DNA from: Streptomyces sp. HB132
GTDB lineage: Bacteria > Actinomycetota > Actinomycetes > Streptomycetales > Streptomycetaceae
Direction of reading: 5' to 3'
Length of the DNA stretch: 64,000 nt
Assembly: GCF_016909575.1 (NCBI RefSeq)
Contig: NZ_JAFBGA010000002.1
Span: forward strand, 558,001-622,000
Under the pieces are notes generated by a model, which had not been told where the DNA came from, searched no databases, and worked only from the letters and a program-made list of their open reading frames with translations. The position numbers were made by a program, and so were the translations under genes. Every line of letters begins with the position of its first letter. The stretch's first letter is position 1. Of the stretch, positions 26,191 through 34,573 are shown in pieces.

Positions 26191-26263
26191 GCACTCGTAG
26201 CTTAACGGATAGAGCATCTGACTACGGATCAGAAGGTTGCAGGTTCGAATCCTGCCGAGTGCA
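26191..26263 (+). tRNA. tRNA-Arg, anticodon ACG
   Basis: The acceptor arms GCACTCG and CGAGTGC pair, the anticodon stem TCTGA/TCAGA encloses CTACGGA (ACG, read as ICG after deamination by TadA), and the T loop is GGTTCGAATCC. CCA is not encoded. The tadA gene lies in this window at 51282. Confidence 0.96.
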
Positions 26264-26272
26264 CAGCAGGCC

Positions 26273-26304
26273 AGAGGCCCCCAGGAGAAATCCTGGGGGC
26301 CTCT
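26273..26304 (+). terminator. Terminator of tRNA-Arg(ACG)
   Basis: A 14-bp stem with a GAAA loop (arms 26273-26286 and 26291-26304), followed by CGCGTTTTCC. Confidence 0.9.
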
Positions 26305-26468
26305 CGCGTTTTCCGCCTTCGCCGTGGCGGTACCTGTACCGCTCCTCTCCGGGGAACCGGCCGAGTGAGGCTGACGGGTGAGGGGGCATCACGCCCGATG
26401 GCCAGGGCCGGGACGGCCGGGCCGGCTCACTTCGACCGCGGGGCGACGGAGCCTCGGGGCCGGCCGGG

Positions 26469-27671
26469 TCAGGCCGACTCCTTGGCGGGCGCAGTCGCTC
26501 CGGCTCGCTCCCGCACCACGCGGCGGCGCCGGACCGGAAGTCCGAACGTCGGGTTGCCGACCCCCCAGGCCGCGCCTTTGCAGACCAGCTCCTTGTAGAC
26601 GGCGGCGAGCCGTCCGGTCAGGGCCGCACGGACGGCGCGGTCGTCGGCGGTGACGTACTGGATCAGGCCTTCCCTGCGTCCCAGGGAGATGCACTGGTTG
26701 AAGTAGCGGATCGGCACGGTCGGAAGCTTCGCGCCGGTCAGGCGTGCCGCGATGGCGTCGGAGGCCTGCAGCGCGGTGAAGCCGCCTGAGGCGCACGACA
26801 TCCGTAGCGGCTTGTCTCCGGGGCCCATCGCCATGGCGGCGTCGCCGATGGCGTAGACGTCCGGGTGCGAGGGCGAGCGCATGGTTCCGTCGACCACGAT
26901 CTGGCCCGTGCCGGTGACTTCCAGGGTGGTCGCCCGTGCGATCGGGTGGACCGCGAAGCCGGTCGTCCACACGGTGGCCGCGGCCGGGATGTTCTCGCCG
27001 TCGGCCGTGGTGACGTGTCCCGCCTCGACGGCGGTGACTGCCGTGTGTTCGTGCACGGTGATGCCGAGCCCGGCGAACACCTTCCGCACGTGCCCGCGGC
27101 CTCTGGGTGAGAGCCAGTCGCCGAGCGTGCCGCGGGCGACGAGGGCGACATCGAGGTCCGGGCGGGCCTCGGCGATCTCGGTCGCTGCCTCCAGGCCCGT
27201 GAGGCCGCCGCCCACGACGACCACGGGTTGACCAGCGTCCAGACCGGCGAGACGCTCGCGCAGGCGGAGCGCTCCGGGACGCCCGGTGATGTCGTGGGCG
27301 TGCTCGTCGGTGCCGGGGACGCCCTGGGTGTTCCAGCCGCTGCCGAGGGCGTACACGAGGCTGTCGTACTCCAGGTCCTCTGTGTCGGTCGCGCCGGGGG
27401 CGCTGACGGTGACGGTCCTGCGGTCGACGTCGACGCCGGTGACCTTCGCGAGCTTCAGTTCGACGCCGGTGCCGGCGAACATCTCCGCGAAGGTCCGCGG
27501 TTCGAGGTCCTGGCCGACCGCCAGCTGGTGCATCCGCACACGCTCGACGAAGTCGGGTTCGGCGTTGACGAGGGTGATCGAGACGTCCTCGCGGTGGAGG
27601 CGCCTGGCGAGGCGGCCGGCGGCTACGGCTCCCGTGTATCCGGCTCCGAGGACGATGATGCGGTGCTTCAT
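26469..27671 (-). CDS. NAD(P)/FAD-dependent oxidoreductase, ECF41 partner
   Basis: A pyridine-nucleotide disulfide/NDH-2-like flavoprotein. It has 400 residues from ATG 27671 (CAGGAGCAGGAAA upstream). The FAD-binding IIVLGAGYTGAVAAGRLAR is at the N-terminus, the NAD(P)-binding VVVVGGGLTGLEAATEIAE near residue 150, and the second FAD motif HPDVYAIGDAA near residue 290. The C-terminus has no membrane helix. It follows the ECF41 sigma factor gene by 91 bases on the same strand; ECF41 factors typically control an adjacent oxidoreductase, so this is the likely target. Its substrate is unknown. Confidence 0.9.
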   Translation of the reverse strand: MKHRIIVLGAGYTGAVAAGRLARRLHREDVSITLVNAEPDFVERVRMHQLAVGQDLEPRTFAEMFAGTGVELKLAKVTGVDVDRRTVTVSAPGATDTEDLEYDSLVYALGSGWNTQGVPGTDEHAHDITGRPGALRLRERLAGLDAGQPVVVVGGGLTGLEAATEIAEARPDLDVALVARGTLGDWLSPRGRGHVRKVFAGLGITVHEHTAVTAVEAGHVTTADGENIPAAATVWTTGFAVHPIARATTLEVTGTGQIVVDGTMRSPSHPDVYAIGDAAMAMGPGDKPLRMSCASGGFTALQASDAIAARLTGAKLPTVPIRYFNQCISLGRREGLIQYVTADDRAVRAALTGRLAAVYKELVCKGAAWGVGNPTFGLPVRRRRVVRERAGATAPAKESA

Positions 27672-27762
27672 TTTCCTGCTCCTGTCTCGCGGGTTCGCCA
27701 CTTGAACCGGACAGGTCCCCGTTTCCTGACAGAGCCACGATGTGAAGCACGTCACGTCGTGG

Positions 27763-28707
27763 TCAGAAGGGGATGAGCAGGGGTTCCCCGTGATCGGAGG
27801 TCGCCCACTGCCGAGTCGCGCGCTCGAGCTTGTCGGGGTTGACCTGGCTGCGGAACGCGGCGATGCCGTCGGCGGTGATCTCCAGGCACATGACGGCGAT
27901 GACCCGGCCGTCGAAGACCACCACGAGGGCGGGGGTGTTGTTGGCGGACGCGGCGTAGACCGAGGGGGAGCCCCCCACGAGGGCCCGCTTGGCCTTTCCG
28001 GGCGTGAACATGCCCCGCATGAACCTGGCCACCGCGAGTGCGCCCTCGAACGGTGTGGCGCGGGCCGGTACCTTTCCGCCGCCGTCGCCGATCGAGACGG
28101 CGTCATCGGTGAGCAGCCGTAGGAGGGGCTCTGTCCGGCCGCCGGCGGCGGCCGTGAGGAACTCGGCGACGATCCGGCGGGCGGCGGTCTCGTCGATCTC
28201 GGTGCGGGTCCTGCCCTCCGCGACGTGCTTCTTGGCGCGGTGGAAGATCTGCTGGCAGGCGGCCTCTGTGATGTCGAGGATCTCCGCGATCCTCCGGTGC
28301 GGGTAGTCGAAGGCCTCCCGCAGCACGTACACGACCCGCTCGTTCGGTGTGAGGCGTTCCATGAGGGTGAGGACCGCGTACGACACGGACTCGCGCTGCT
28401 CAGCGGTGTCGGCGGGGCCGAGCATCGGGTCCCCGGCGAGCAGGGGCTCGGGCAGCCACTGGCCCACATAGGTCTCGCGCCGGGCGCGGGCCGAGGTGAG
28501 CTGGTTGAGGCACAGGTTGGTCAGGACCTTGGTCAGCCAGGCCTCGGGGACCTCGATGCGGCCGGTGTCGGCGGCCTGCCAGCGCAGGTACGTGTCCTGG
28601 ACGGCGTCCTCGGCATCGCTCGCGGAGCCGAGGAAGCGGTAGGCGATGGCCTTCAGGCGGGGCATGGAGGCCTCGAACCGCTCCATGTCGTTCATGGTCG
28701 GAGCCAT
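27763..28707 (-). CDS. ECF41-type RNA polymerase sigma factor with SnoaL-like C-terminus
   Basis: 314 residues from ATG 28707. Sigma region 2 (about 15-75) is followed by the family motif WLPEP (84-88), region 4 (about 115-165) and a SnoaL_2-like domain (about 175-300). The extension carries DGGGK (208-212) and NPDKL (290-294), motifs described for ECF41, in which the C-terminal domain itself sets sigma activity and replaces an anti-sigma factor. The oxidoreductase gene downstream fits the ECF41 context. Met at 28695 is an alternative start. Upstream in-frame codons to 29187 are antisense to the DUF2797 gene and were not used. Confidence 0.93.
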   Translation of the reverse strand: MAPTMNDMERFEASMPRLKAIAYRFLGSASDAEDAVQDTYLRWQAADTGRIEVPEAWLTKVLTNLCLNQLTSARARRETYVGQWLPEPLLAGDPMLGPADTAEQRESVSYAVLTLMERLTPNERVVYVLREAFDYPHRRIAEILDITEAACQQIFHRAKKHVAEGRTRTEIDETAARRIVAEFLTAAAGGRTEPLLRLLTDDAVSIGDGGGKVPARATPFEGALAVARFMRGMFTPGKAKRALVGGSPSVYAASANNTPALVVVFDGRVIAVMCLEITADGIAAFRSQVNPDKLERATRQWATSDHGEPLLIPF

Positions 28708-28921
28708 GGCCCGGATCCTAGCCCTCGTGGCGGGTGACCGGCCGCGCGGTGCGCGGTGCGCGGTGCGGGCGCCCGACCGGGCTGGAGGCTTTTTCTGGAA
28801 ATTCATTCTAGAAAAAGTTCGCCCCGCGACGTGGCCGCGTCTGTGATGGCGTGGCGTCGGCCGGAAGTCCTCGTCCGTTAGGGTCTCCACGCGTCTCGTG
28901 GCGCGAGCTGAGAGGGGCGGC

Positions 28922-29809
28922 ATGGGTGGCTGGCGGTGTACCGGGCTGCGCTGGCCCCACGGTGAGCCCGTGCTCGGCTGGGCGCGGAGCGACGGGTCCG
29001 GGCGGGGGCGGGCGAGCGTCCTCGCGTACGGCAGGGAGCTCGGGTTCCGGGCCGGGGCGGAGCGGACCTGCCTGGGCGCGCGCGGGAACCCGTGCCCGGT
29101 CGCGGCTGCGGTGCCCGCACGGAGCACGGGGGCGCGGTGCGCGGAGTGCGCGCGGCTGGACCGGGCGCACTCGGTGGCCGCCGACACGATCGCCGACGAC
29201 CCGCGGACGTACCGCGTCTATCTGGCCTGGTTCGGTCCGGGCATGGTCAAGGTCGGGATCACCGGTGAGGCACGGGAGGCCGCCCGGCTGCGGGAGCAGG
29301 GTGCCGTGGTCTTCAGCTGGCTGGGGCGTGGGCCGCTGATGGCCGCGCGGCGTACGGAGGAACTGCTGCGCTCGGCGCTCGGGGTGCCCGACCGGATCCC
29401 GTACGGGCGCAAGCGTGCCGCGCGGGACGTGCTGCCTGGGCCGGCGGAACGGGCCGCCGAGATCGAAGCGCTGTACGGGCGGGCGGCGGCGCTGGAGGGC
29501 GCCGGGTGGCCCGAGGCGCTGGAGCGGCTGCCGTTCGAGGCGGTCGACCACGCCGGGGTGTTCGGGCTCGACGGAGCGGGGCCCGCGGCGGGCGTGGTGA
29601 CGGAGCTGGTGGGCGGCGGTGCGGTGGCCGGGAGACTGGTGGCGGCGGCCGGGCCCGACCTGCATCTGGAGACCGCCGACAACGGGATCGTCGTGCTGGA
29701 CACGCGGCTGGTCACCGGCTGGGACCTGGTGGGCGCCGACGCGCGGGCGGGGCTGAGCGTGCCGGTCGCGGCCGTGGGGGCCGGTGGGGTGCAGGACGGG
29801 CTGTTCTGA
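28922..29809 (+). CDS. DUF2797 family protein
   Basis: 295 residues from ATG 28922 (AGAGGGGC upstream). A Cys-containing N-terminal region (CLGARGNPCPVAAAV, GARCAECARLDRAHS) may bind zinc, followed by YRVYLAWFGPGMVKVGIT, which resembles a GIY-YIG-like nuclease core, and R-rich helices. The C-terminal 100 residues form an all-beta domain. The GIY-YIG reading is inference and the function is unknown. A TTAGGGT element lies about 40 bases upstream. The amidohydrolase gene follows 47 bases later and may be co-transcribed. Confidence 0.85.
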   Translation: MGGWRCTGLRWPHGEPVLGWARSDGSGRGRASVLAYGRELGFRAGAERTCLGARGNPCPVAAAVPARSTGARCAECARLDRAHSVAADTIADDPRTYRVYLAWFGPGMVKVGITGEAREAARLREQGAVVFSWLGRGPLMAARRTEELLRSALGVPDRIPYGRKRAARDVLPGPAERAAEIEALYGRAAALEGAGWPEALERLPFEAVDHAGVFGLDGAGPAAGVVTELVGGGAVAGRLVAAAGPDLHLETADNGIVVLDTRLVTGWDLVGADARAGLSVPVAAVGAGGVQDGLF

Positions 29810-29856
29810 CATCGTCACCGGAGATCGTTCCGGGTGACGCGAGGCAGGTGGGGCGG

Positions 29857-30744
29857 ATGAGCAGCGACGACCGTGACCGTGACGACGTCGTGCGGTTCTG
29901 GCAGCGGCTCGGGCTGCCCGGGATCATCGACGTCCACACGCACTTCATGCCGGAGCGGGTGCTCAGCAAGGTGTGGGCGTACTTCGACGCCGCGGGACCG
30001 CTGACCGGGCTGGAGTGGCCGATCACCTACCGGCGGGACGAGGACGAGCGCCTCGCGTTGCTCCGCTCGTTCGGCGTGCTCCGGTTCACCTCGATGCTCT
30101 ACCCGCACAAGCCCGGCATGGCGGGATGGCTCAACGGCTGGGCCGAGGCGTTCGCGGCCCGGGTGCCCGACTGTCTGCACACCGCGACGTTCTTCCCGGA
30201 GGAGGGCGCGGAGCGGTATGTGCGCGAGGCGGTCGAGGCAGGCGCGCGTGTCTTCAAGGCCCATCTCCAGGTGGGTGGCTACGACCCGAACGATCCGCTG
30301 CTGGAGCCCGTGTGGGGGCTCTTGGCGGAGGCAGGTGTCCCGGTGGTGACGCACTGCGGTTCCGGGCCGGCTCCCGGCGCGTACACGGGCCCCGAACCGA
30401 TCGGACGGCTGCTGTCCCGCCATCCCCGGCTGAAGCTGGTGGTGGCGCACATGGGGATGCCGGAGTACGGGGAGTTCCTGGAGTTGGCGGCGGCCTACCC
30501 CGGGGTGCGGCTCGACACGACGATGACGTTCACGGACTTCACCGAGGGCCTCGCACCGTTCCCGGCGGGTGAGCGCGGTCGCCTCGCCGATCTGGGGGAC
30601 CGGATACTGCTCGGCACGGACTTTCCGAACATCCCGTATCCGTACGCCCATCAGCTGCACGCCCTGGAACGGCTCGGCCTGGGCGACACGTGGCTGCGGG
30701 CGGTCTGCCACGGGAACGCGAGCGAGCTGTTCCGCCAGGCATGA
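29857..30744 (+). CDS. Amidohydrolase_2 family metal-dependent hydrolase
   Basis: 295 residues from ATG 29857. It is a TIM-barrel hydrolase/decarboxylase of the ACMSD-like group by motif: IIDVHTHFMPERV (metal-binding HxH near residue 27), VVTHCGSGP, VVAHMGMPE and the C-terminal LGTDFPNIPYP with the catalytic Asp. A central KAHLQVGGYDPNDPLL segment supplies a Lys and His. The substrate cannot be inferred. Downstream lies the phased repeat array of the two-component operon. Confidence 0.88.
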   Translation: MSSDDRDRDDVVRFWQRLGLPGIIDVHTHFMPERVLSKVWAYFDAAGPLTGLEWPITYRRDEDERLALLRSFGVLRFTSMLYPHKPGMAGWLNGWAEAFAARVPDCLHTATFFPEEGAERYVREAVEAGARVFKAHLQVGGYDPNDPLLEPVWGLLAEAGVPVVTHCGSGPAPGAYTGPEPIGRLLSRHPRLKLVVAHMGMPEYGEFLELAAAYPGVRLDTTMTFTDFTEGLAPFPAGERGRLADLGDRILLGTDFPNIPYPYAHQLHALERLGLGDTWLRAVCHGNASELFRQA

Positions 30745-30760
30745 GGGCCCTCCGACGCGT

Positions 30761-30814
30761 TTCTCAGGAAATTCACAGGTAGGCGAAAGCTCATTCTCAC
30801 GGCCGTCTCACAGG
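30761..30814 (+). promoter_or_regulatory. Phased direct-repeat array upstream of the response regulator gene
   Basis: Four TTCTCAGG-like repeats start at 30761 (TTCTCAGG), 30772 (TTCACAGG), 30794 (TTCTCACGG) and 30805 (GTCTCACAGG). All start positions differ by multiples of 11 bases, with one position (30783) missing. This is the arrangement bound by OmpR/PhoB-type regulators, so autoregulation is likely. The last copy ends nine bases before the ATG. Confidence 0.75.
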
Positions 30815-30823
30815 CTTGAGGCC

Positions 30824-31561
30824 ATGACGACGACCTCGCCCCAGGGGCGTACAGAACTCCTCAGGCCCGACCACAGCCCCGTCCGCGTACTGGTCGTGGA
30901 CGACGAGGCTCCGCTCGCCGAGCTGCTCTCGATGGCCCTGCGCTACGAGGGGTGGGAGGTGCGCAGTGCCGGGGACGGTGCGGGCGCCGTCCGTACGGCA
31001 CGCGACTTCCGCCCCGACGCGGTGATCCTCGACGTGATGCTCCCCGACATGGACGGGCTGGCCGTGCTGGGCCGGCTGCGGCGCGAGATCTCCGACGTAC
31101 CGGTGCTGTTCCTGACCGCGCGTGACGCGGTGGAGGACCGGATCGCCGGGCTCACGGCGGGCGGCGACGACTACGTCACCAAGCCGTTCAGCCTGGAGGA
31201 GGTCGTGGCGCGGCTGCGCGGACTGATCCGCCGCTCCGGCACGGCGGCGGTCCGCAGTGAGTCGACGCTCGTCGTGGGTGATCTGGTGCTGGACGAGGAC
31301 AGCCACGAGGTGAGCCGGGGCGACCACTCGATCCACCTCACGGCGACCGAGTTCGAGCTGCTGCGTTTCCTGATGCGCAACCCGCGCCGGGTGCTGAGCA
31401 AGGCACAGATACTCGACCGGGTCTGGAACTACGACTTCGGCGGCCAGGCCAACGTCGTCGAGCTGTACATCTCCTACCTGCGCAAGAAGATCGACGCGGG
31501 GCGCACCCCGATGATCCACACCCGTCGCGGGGCCGGGTACCTGATCAAGCCCGGGGAGTAG
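30824..31561 (+). CDS. OmpR/PhoB-family response regulator
   Basis: 245 residues from ATG 30824. The receiver domain has the acidic pair in VLVVDDEAP, the phospho-Asp at residue 70 (AVILDVMLPDMDG), LFLTARDA and the conserved Lys in YVTKPFSLEEV. A winged-helix domain follows (LTATEFELLRFLMRNPRRVLS, YISYLRKKID, HTRRGAGYLI). It is the first gene of a four-gene operon, four bases before the kinase gene. There is a possible longer in-frame start upstream, but only this ATG lies downstream of the operator array. Confidence 0.96.
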   Translation: MTTTSPQGRTELLRPDHSPVRVLVVDDEAPLAELLSMALRYEGWEVRSAGDGAGAVRTARDFRPDAVILDVMLPDMDGLAVLGRLRREISDVPVLFLTARDAVEDRIAGLTAGGDDYVTKPFSLEEVVARLRGLIRRSGTAAVRSESTLVVGDLVLDEDSHEVSRGDHSIHLTATEFELLRFLMRNPRRVLSKAQILDRVWNYDFGGQANVVELYISYLRKKIDAGRTPMIHTRRGAGYLIKPGE

Positions 31562-31565
31562 CCGC

Positions 31566-33251
31566 GTGAGCAGGAGGAGCGCACACCGCCCCTGGACGCT
31601 GCGGACCCGGCTCGTCGTGTACGCGGTCACGCTCATCGCGGTCGTCGCCGCCGTGATCGGTTCGGTCACCGCGATCGCGTTCCAGAGCTACATGTACGGG
31701 AAGCTGGACGGCCAGCTGCGCGACATCACCAGACTGGCCGAGGGCCGTCCACCAGGCGGAGGCAAGATCACACCGGGTGGCCCGGAGAGCCAGGATCCGC
31801 TGGACTTCGTCGGCAGGGGCGGCCCCGACACGTTCGGTGCCGTGGTGACCGACGGTTCCGTCACCGCCTCGAAGGTGATGAACGGTCCGAACGCCCGGCA
31901 GAGCACCGAGGAGTTGTCGGACGCGCAGGAGGAGGCCCTCGAAGCCTCGGGGGTGACCCCGGACGGCGAACCCCATGACGTCGACCTTCCGGGGCTCGGC
32001 AGTCACCGCGTGCAGGTCGTCCCGGCGAGCGGCGGTACGTCCGTCCTGGTCGGCATCCCCACGGCGGAGGTGGACAAGGCCGTCACCACTCTCGTCCTCG
32101 TCGAGGTCTGCGTCACCGGCGCCGGGCTCATCGCCGCCGGGATCGCGGGCGCCGCCATGGTCGGCGTCGCCCTGCGACCGCTGCGCAGGGTGGCGGCCAC
32201 CGCGACCCGGGTCTCCGAACTCCCGCTGCACAGCGGCGAGGTAGCCCTGCTCGAACGGGTCCCGGAGGCCGAGGCGGATCCGCGTACCGAGGTCGGCCAG
32301 GTCGGCGCGGCCCTCAACCGGATGCTCGGACACGTCGGTTCGGCCCTGGAGGCGCGGCAGAAGAGCGAGACGCGGGTTCGGCAGTTCGTCGCGGACGCCA
32401 GCCACGAGCTGCGCACACCGCTCGCCTCGATCCGCGGGTACGCCGAACTGACCCGCCGGGGCCGGGAGAACGCCGGACCCGACACCCGGCACGCCCTGGG
32501 ACGGATCGAGTCCGAGGCGGAGCGGATGACGGGCATGGTCGAGGACCTGCTCCTCCTGGCACGTCTCGACGCCGGACGGCCGCTCTCGTACGAGAGCACC
32601 GACCTCTCGCCACTGGTCATCGACGCGGTGAGCGACGCCCGCGCCGCGGACCGCACCCCCGGCGGTGCCCCGGGGGCCACGCATCACTGGCGGCTCGAGC
32701 TCCCCGAAGTGCCCGCGACGGTGCGCGCCGATCCGACGAGGTTCCAGCAGGTTCTGGTCAACCTGCTGGCGAACGCCCGTACGCACACACCGTCTGGAAC
32801 AACCGTCACGGTCCGCGTGCGGCAGGCGAGCAGGGAGGTCCCCTGGGTGACGCTGGAGGTCCAGGACAACGGGCCCGGCATCCCGGCCGACCTGCAGCCG
32901 CGTGTCTTCGAGAGGTTCGCCCGTGGCGACGCCTCGCGCTCCCGGCACGCCGGGTCGACGGGGCTCGGCCTCGCCATCGTTCAAGCCGTCGTGGCCGCGC
33001 ACGGCGGCGTGGCCGAGGTGCGGTCGGTGCCGGGCGACACGGTGTTCGCCGTCCACCTGCCGGCGGACGCGGTGCACGCGGGAGACCGGGAGAACGGAGC
33101 CGGGAGCACCGGAGCCGGGAGCACCTCCCCGGCCGGTGCGGACCACACCCCCGGCGGCGATCGTCCGGCGCGGTCCGGCGCTCCTGCTCCCGTCCCCCAC
33201 GCTCCCGTGACGCACTCACAGGCGGACCACAGGCTCAGCACACGGATGTGA
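31566..33251 (+). CDS. Sensor histidine kinase of the same two-component system
   Basis: 561 residues from GTG 31566. Two membrane segments (about 15-38 and 176-203) enclose an extracytoplasmic domain of roughly 140 residues; then come HAMP, a HisKA helix with His280 (ADASHELRTPLASIRGYAE), and HATPase boxes N (LVNLLANARTHT), G1 (DNGPGIP) and G2 (STGLGLAIV). The C-terminal 50 residues are Pro/Gly-rich. It is close to TcrY/MprB-like kinases. The stop overlaps the start of the GT2-GtrA gene (GTGA), so the four genes are translationally coupled. The ligand is unknown. Confidence 0.96.
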   Translation: MSRRSAHRPWTLRTRLVVYAVTLIAVVAAVIGSVTAIAFQSYMYGKLDGQLRDITRLAEGRPPGGGKITPGGPESQDPLDFVGRGGPDTFGAVVTDGSVTASKVMNGPNARQSTEELSDAQEEALEASGVTPDGEPHDVDLPGLGSHRVQVVPASGGTSVLVGIPTAEVDKAVTTLVLVEVCVTGAGLIAAGIAGAAMVGVALRPLRRVAATATRVSELPLHSGEVALLERVPEAEADPRTEVGQVGAALNRMLGHVGSALEARQKSETRVRQFVADASHELRTPLASIRGYAELTRRGRENAGPDTRHALGRIESEAERMTGMVEDLLLLARLDAGRPLSYESTDLSPLVIDAVSDARAADRTPGGAPGATHHWRLELPEVPATVRADPTRFQQVLVNLLANARTHTPSGTTVTVRVRQASREVPWVTLEVQDNGPGIPADLQPRVFERFARGDASRSRHAGSTGLGLAIVQAVVAAHGGVAEVRSVPGDTVFAVHLPADAVHAGDRENGAGSTGAGSTSPAGADHTPGGDRPARSGAPAPVPHAPVTHSQADHRLSTRM

Positions 33252-34573
33252 CAGCGCGGTTGGCGAGTGTCGATGTCATGCGAACCGACACTCCCTGGAG
33301 CACCCTGCCGGCCCGGGACCATCTCGTGGCCGCAGCGGTCGGCGCTCCCGTACTCGATGTGGTGATCCCCGTGTTCAACGAGGAGAAGGACCTCGAAACG
33401 TGTGTGCTGCGCCTGCACGACCACCTGGCGCGGACGTTCCCCTACGGTTTCCGGATCACCGTGGCGGACAACGCGAGCACCGACCGTACGCCCCAGGTGG
33501 CGGCGCGGCTCGCGGACCTCATTCCCGAGGTGCGGTCGTACCGGCTGGAGGAGAAGGGCCGGGGGCGGGCGCTGCGAACGGTCTGGTCCCACTCCGACTC
33601 CCCGGTCCTCGCCTACATGGACGTGGACCTCTCGACCGACCTGAACGCCCTGCTCCCGCTGGTCGCCCCGCTGATCTCCGGGCACTCCGACCTCGCCATC
33701 GGCTCACGGCTGGCCCGCAGTTCGCGGGTGGTGCGGGGCTCGAAGCGGGAGTTCATCTCGCGGGCCTACAACCTGATCCTGCGGTCCTCGCTGGCCGCGC
33801 GGTTCAGTGACGCACAGTGCGGCTTCAAGGCCATACGGCGAGAGGTCGCGCAGCGGCTGCTGCCCATGGTCGAGGACACCGGCTGGTTCTTCGACACCGA
33901 GATGCTGGTGCTCGCCGAGCGGGCCGGGCTGCGGATCCACGAGGTGCCGGTCGACTGGGTCGACGACCCCGACTCCACCGTGCACATCGTGAGGACCGCG
34001 ACCGAGGACCTCAAGGGGGTCTGGCGGGTGGGCCGGGCCCTGGCCACCGGGGCGCTGCCCCTGGACCGGCTCGCACGGCCCTTCGGCGACGATCCGCGCG
34101 ACCGGGCCGTGCCCGGGGTGCCGCGCGGACTCGCCCGGCAACTGGTCGGCTTCTGTGTCGTGGGCGCACTGTCCACCCTCGTCTACCTCGCCCTGTACTC
34201 CCTCTTCCGATGGGGCGTCGGCCCGCAGCTCGCCAACGCGGCGGCCCTCCTCGTGTCCGCCGTCGCCAACACGGCGGCGAACCGGAGGCTCACCTTCGGG
34301 GTACGCGGCCGGGGCGGCGCCGTGCGCCACCAGGCGCAGGGGCTCGTCGTCTTCGCGATCGGGCTCGCCCTCACCAGCGGTTCGCTCGCCGCGCTGGGCA
34401 CGGCGTCCGGATCGGCGTCGCACGGCACGGAACTCGCCGTGCTGATCGCGGCCAACCTCGCGGCGACGGTGCTGCGGTTTCTGCTCTTCCGCGCCTGGGT
34501 CTTCCCCGACCGGCGCACCGATCACCAGGACCCCCGCACGGGTGCCGCACACGAACTGAGGAACGTCCGATGA
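33248..34573 (+). CDS. GT2 glycosyltransferase fused to a GtrA-like membrane domain
   Basis: 441 residues from GTG 33248 (overlapping the kinase stop). The N-terminal GT-A domain (about 36-250) resembles dolichyl/polyprenyl phosphate glucose/mannose transferases: VVIPVFNEEKDLETCV, ADNASTDRTPQV, DVD metal motif at 125-127 and the acceptor-side QCGFKAIRR and DTGWFFDTEML. The C-terminal part (about 290-425) has four membrane helices of the GtrA type, which flips the lipid-linked sugar. ATG 33278 is an alternative start. The GT39 gene follows with an ATGA overlap, so the pair probably makes and uses a polyprenyl-phosphate sugar. Confidence 0.93.
   Translation: MTARLASVDVMRTDTPWSTLPARDHLVAAAVGAPVLDVVIPVFNEEKDLETCVLRLHDHLARTFPYGFRITVADNASTDRTPQVAARLADLIPEVRSYRLEEKGRGRALRTVWSHSDSPVLAYMDVDLSTDLNALLPLVAPLISGHSDLAIGSRLARSSRVVRGSKREFISRAYNLILRSSLAARFSDAQCGFKAIRREVAQRLLPMVEDTGWFFDTEMLVLAERAGLRIHEVPVDWVDDPDSTVHIVRTATEDLKGVWRVGRALATGALPLDRLARPFGDDPRDRAVPGVPRGLARQLVGFCVVGALSTLVYLALYSLFRWGVGPQLANAAALLVSAVANTAANRRLTFGVRGRGGAVRHQAQGLVVFAIGLALTSGSLAALGTASGSASHGTELAVLIAANLAATVLRFLLFRAWVFPDRRTDHQDPRTGAAHELRNVR

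Noticed and set aside
26469..28469. A 666-codon minus-strand frame that appears to fuse a protein to the oxidoreductase
   Set aside because: Its first part is an out-of-frame reading of the ECF41 sigma gene; the ATG at 27671 with a ribosome site gives the normal oxidoreductase length.
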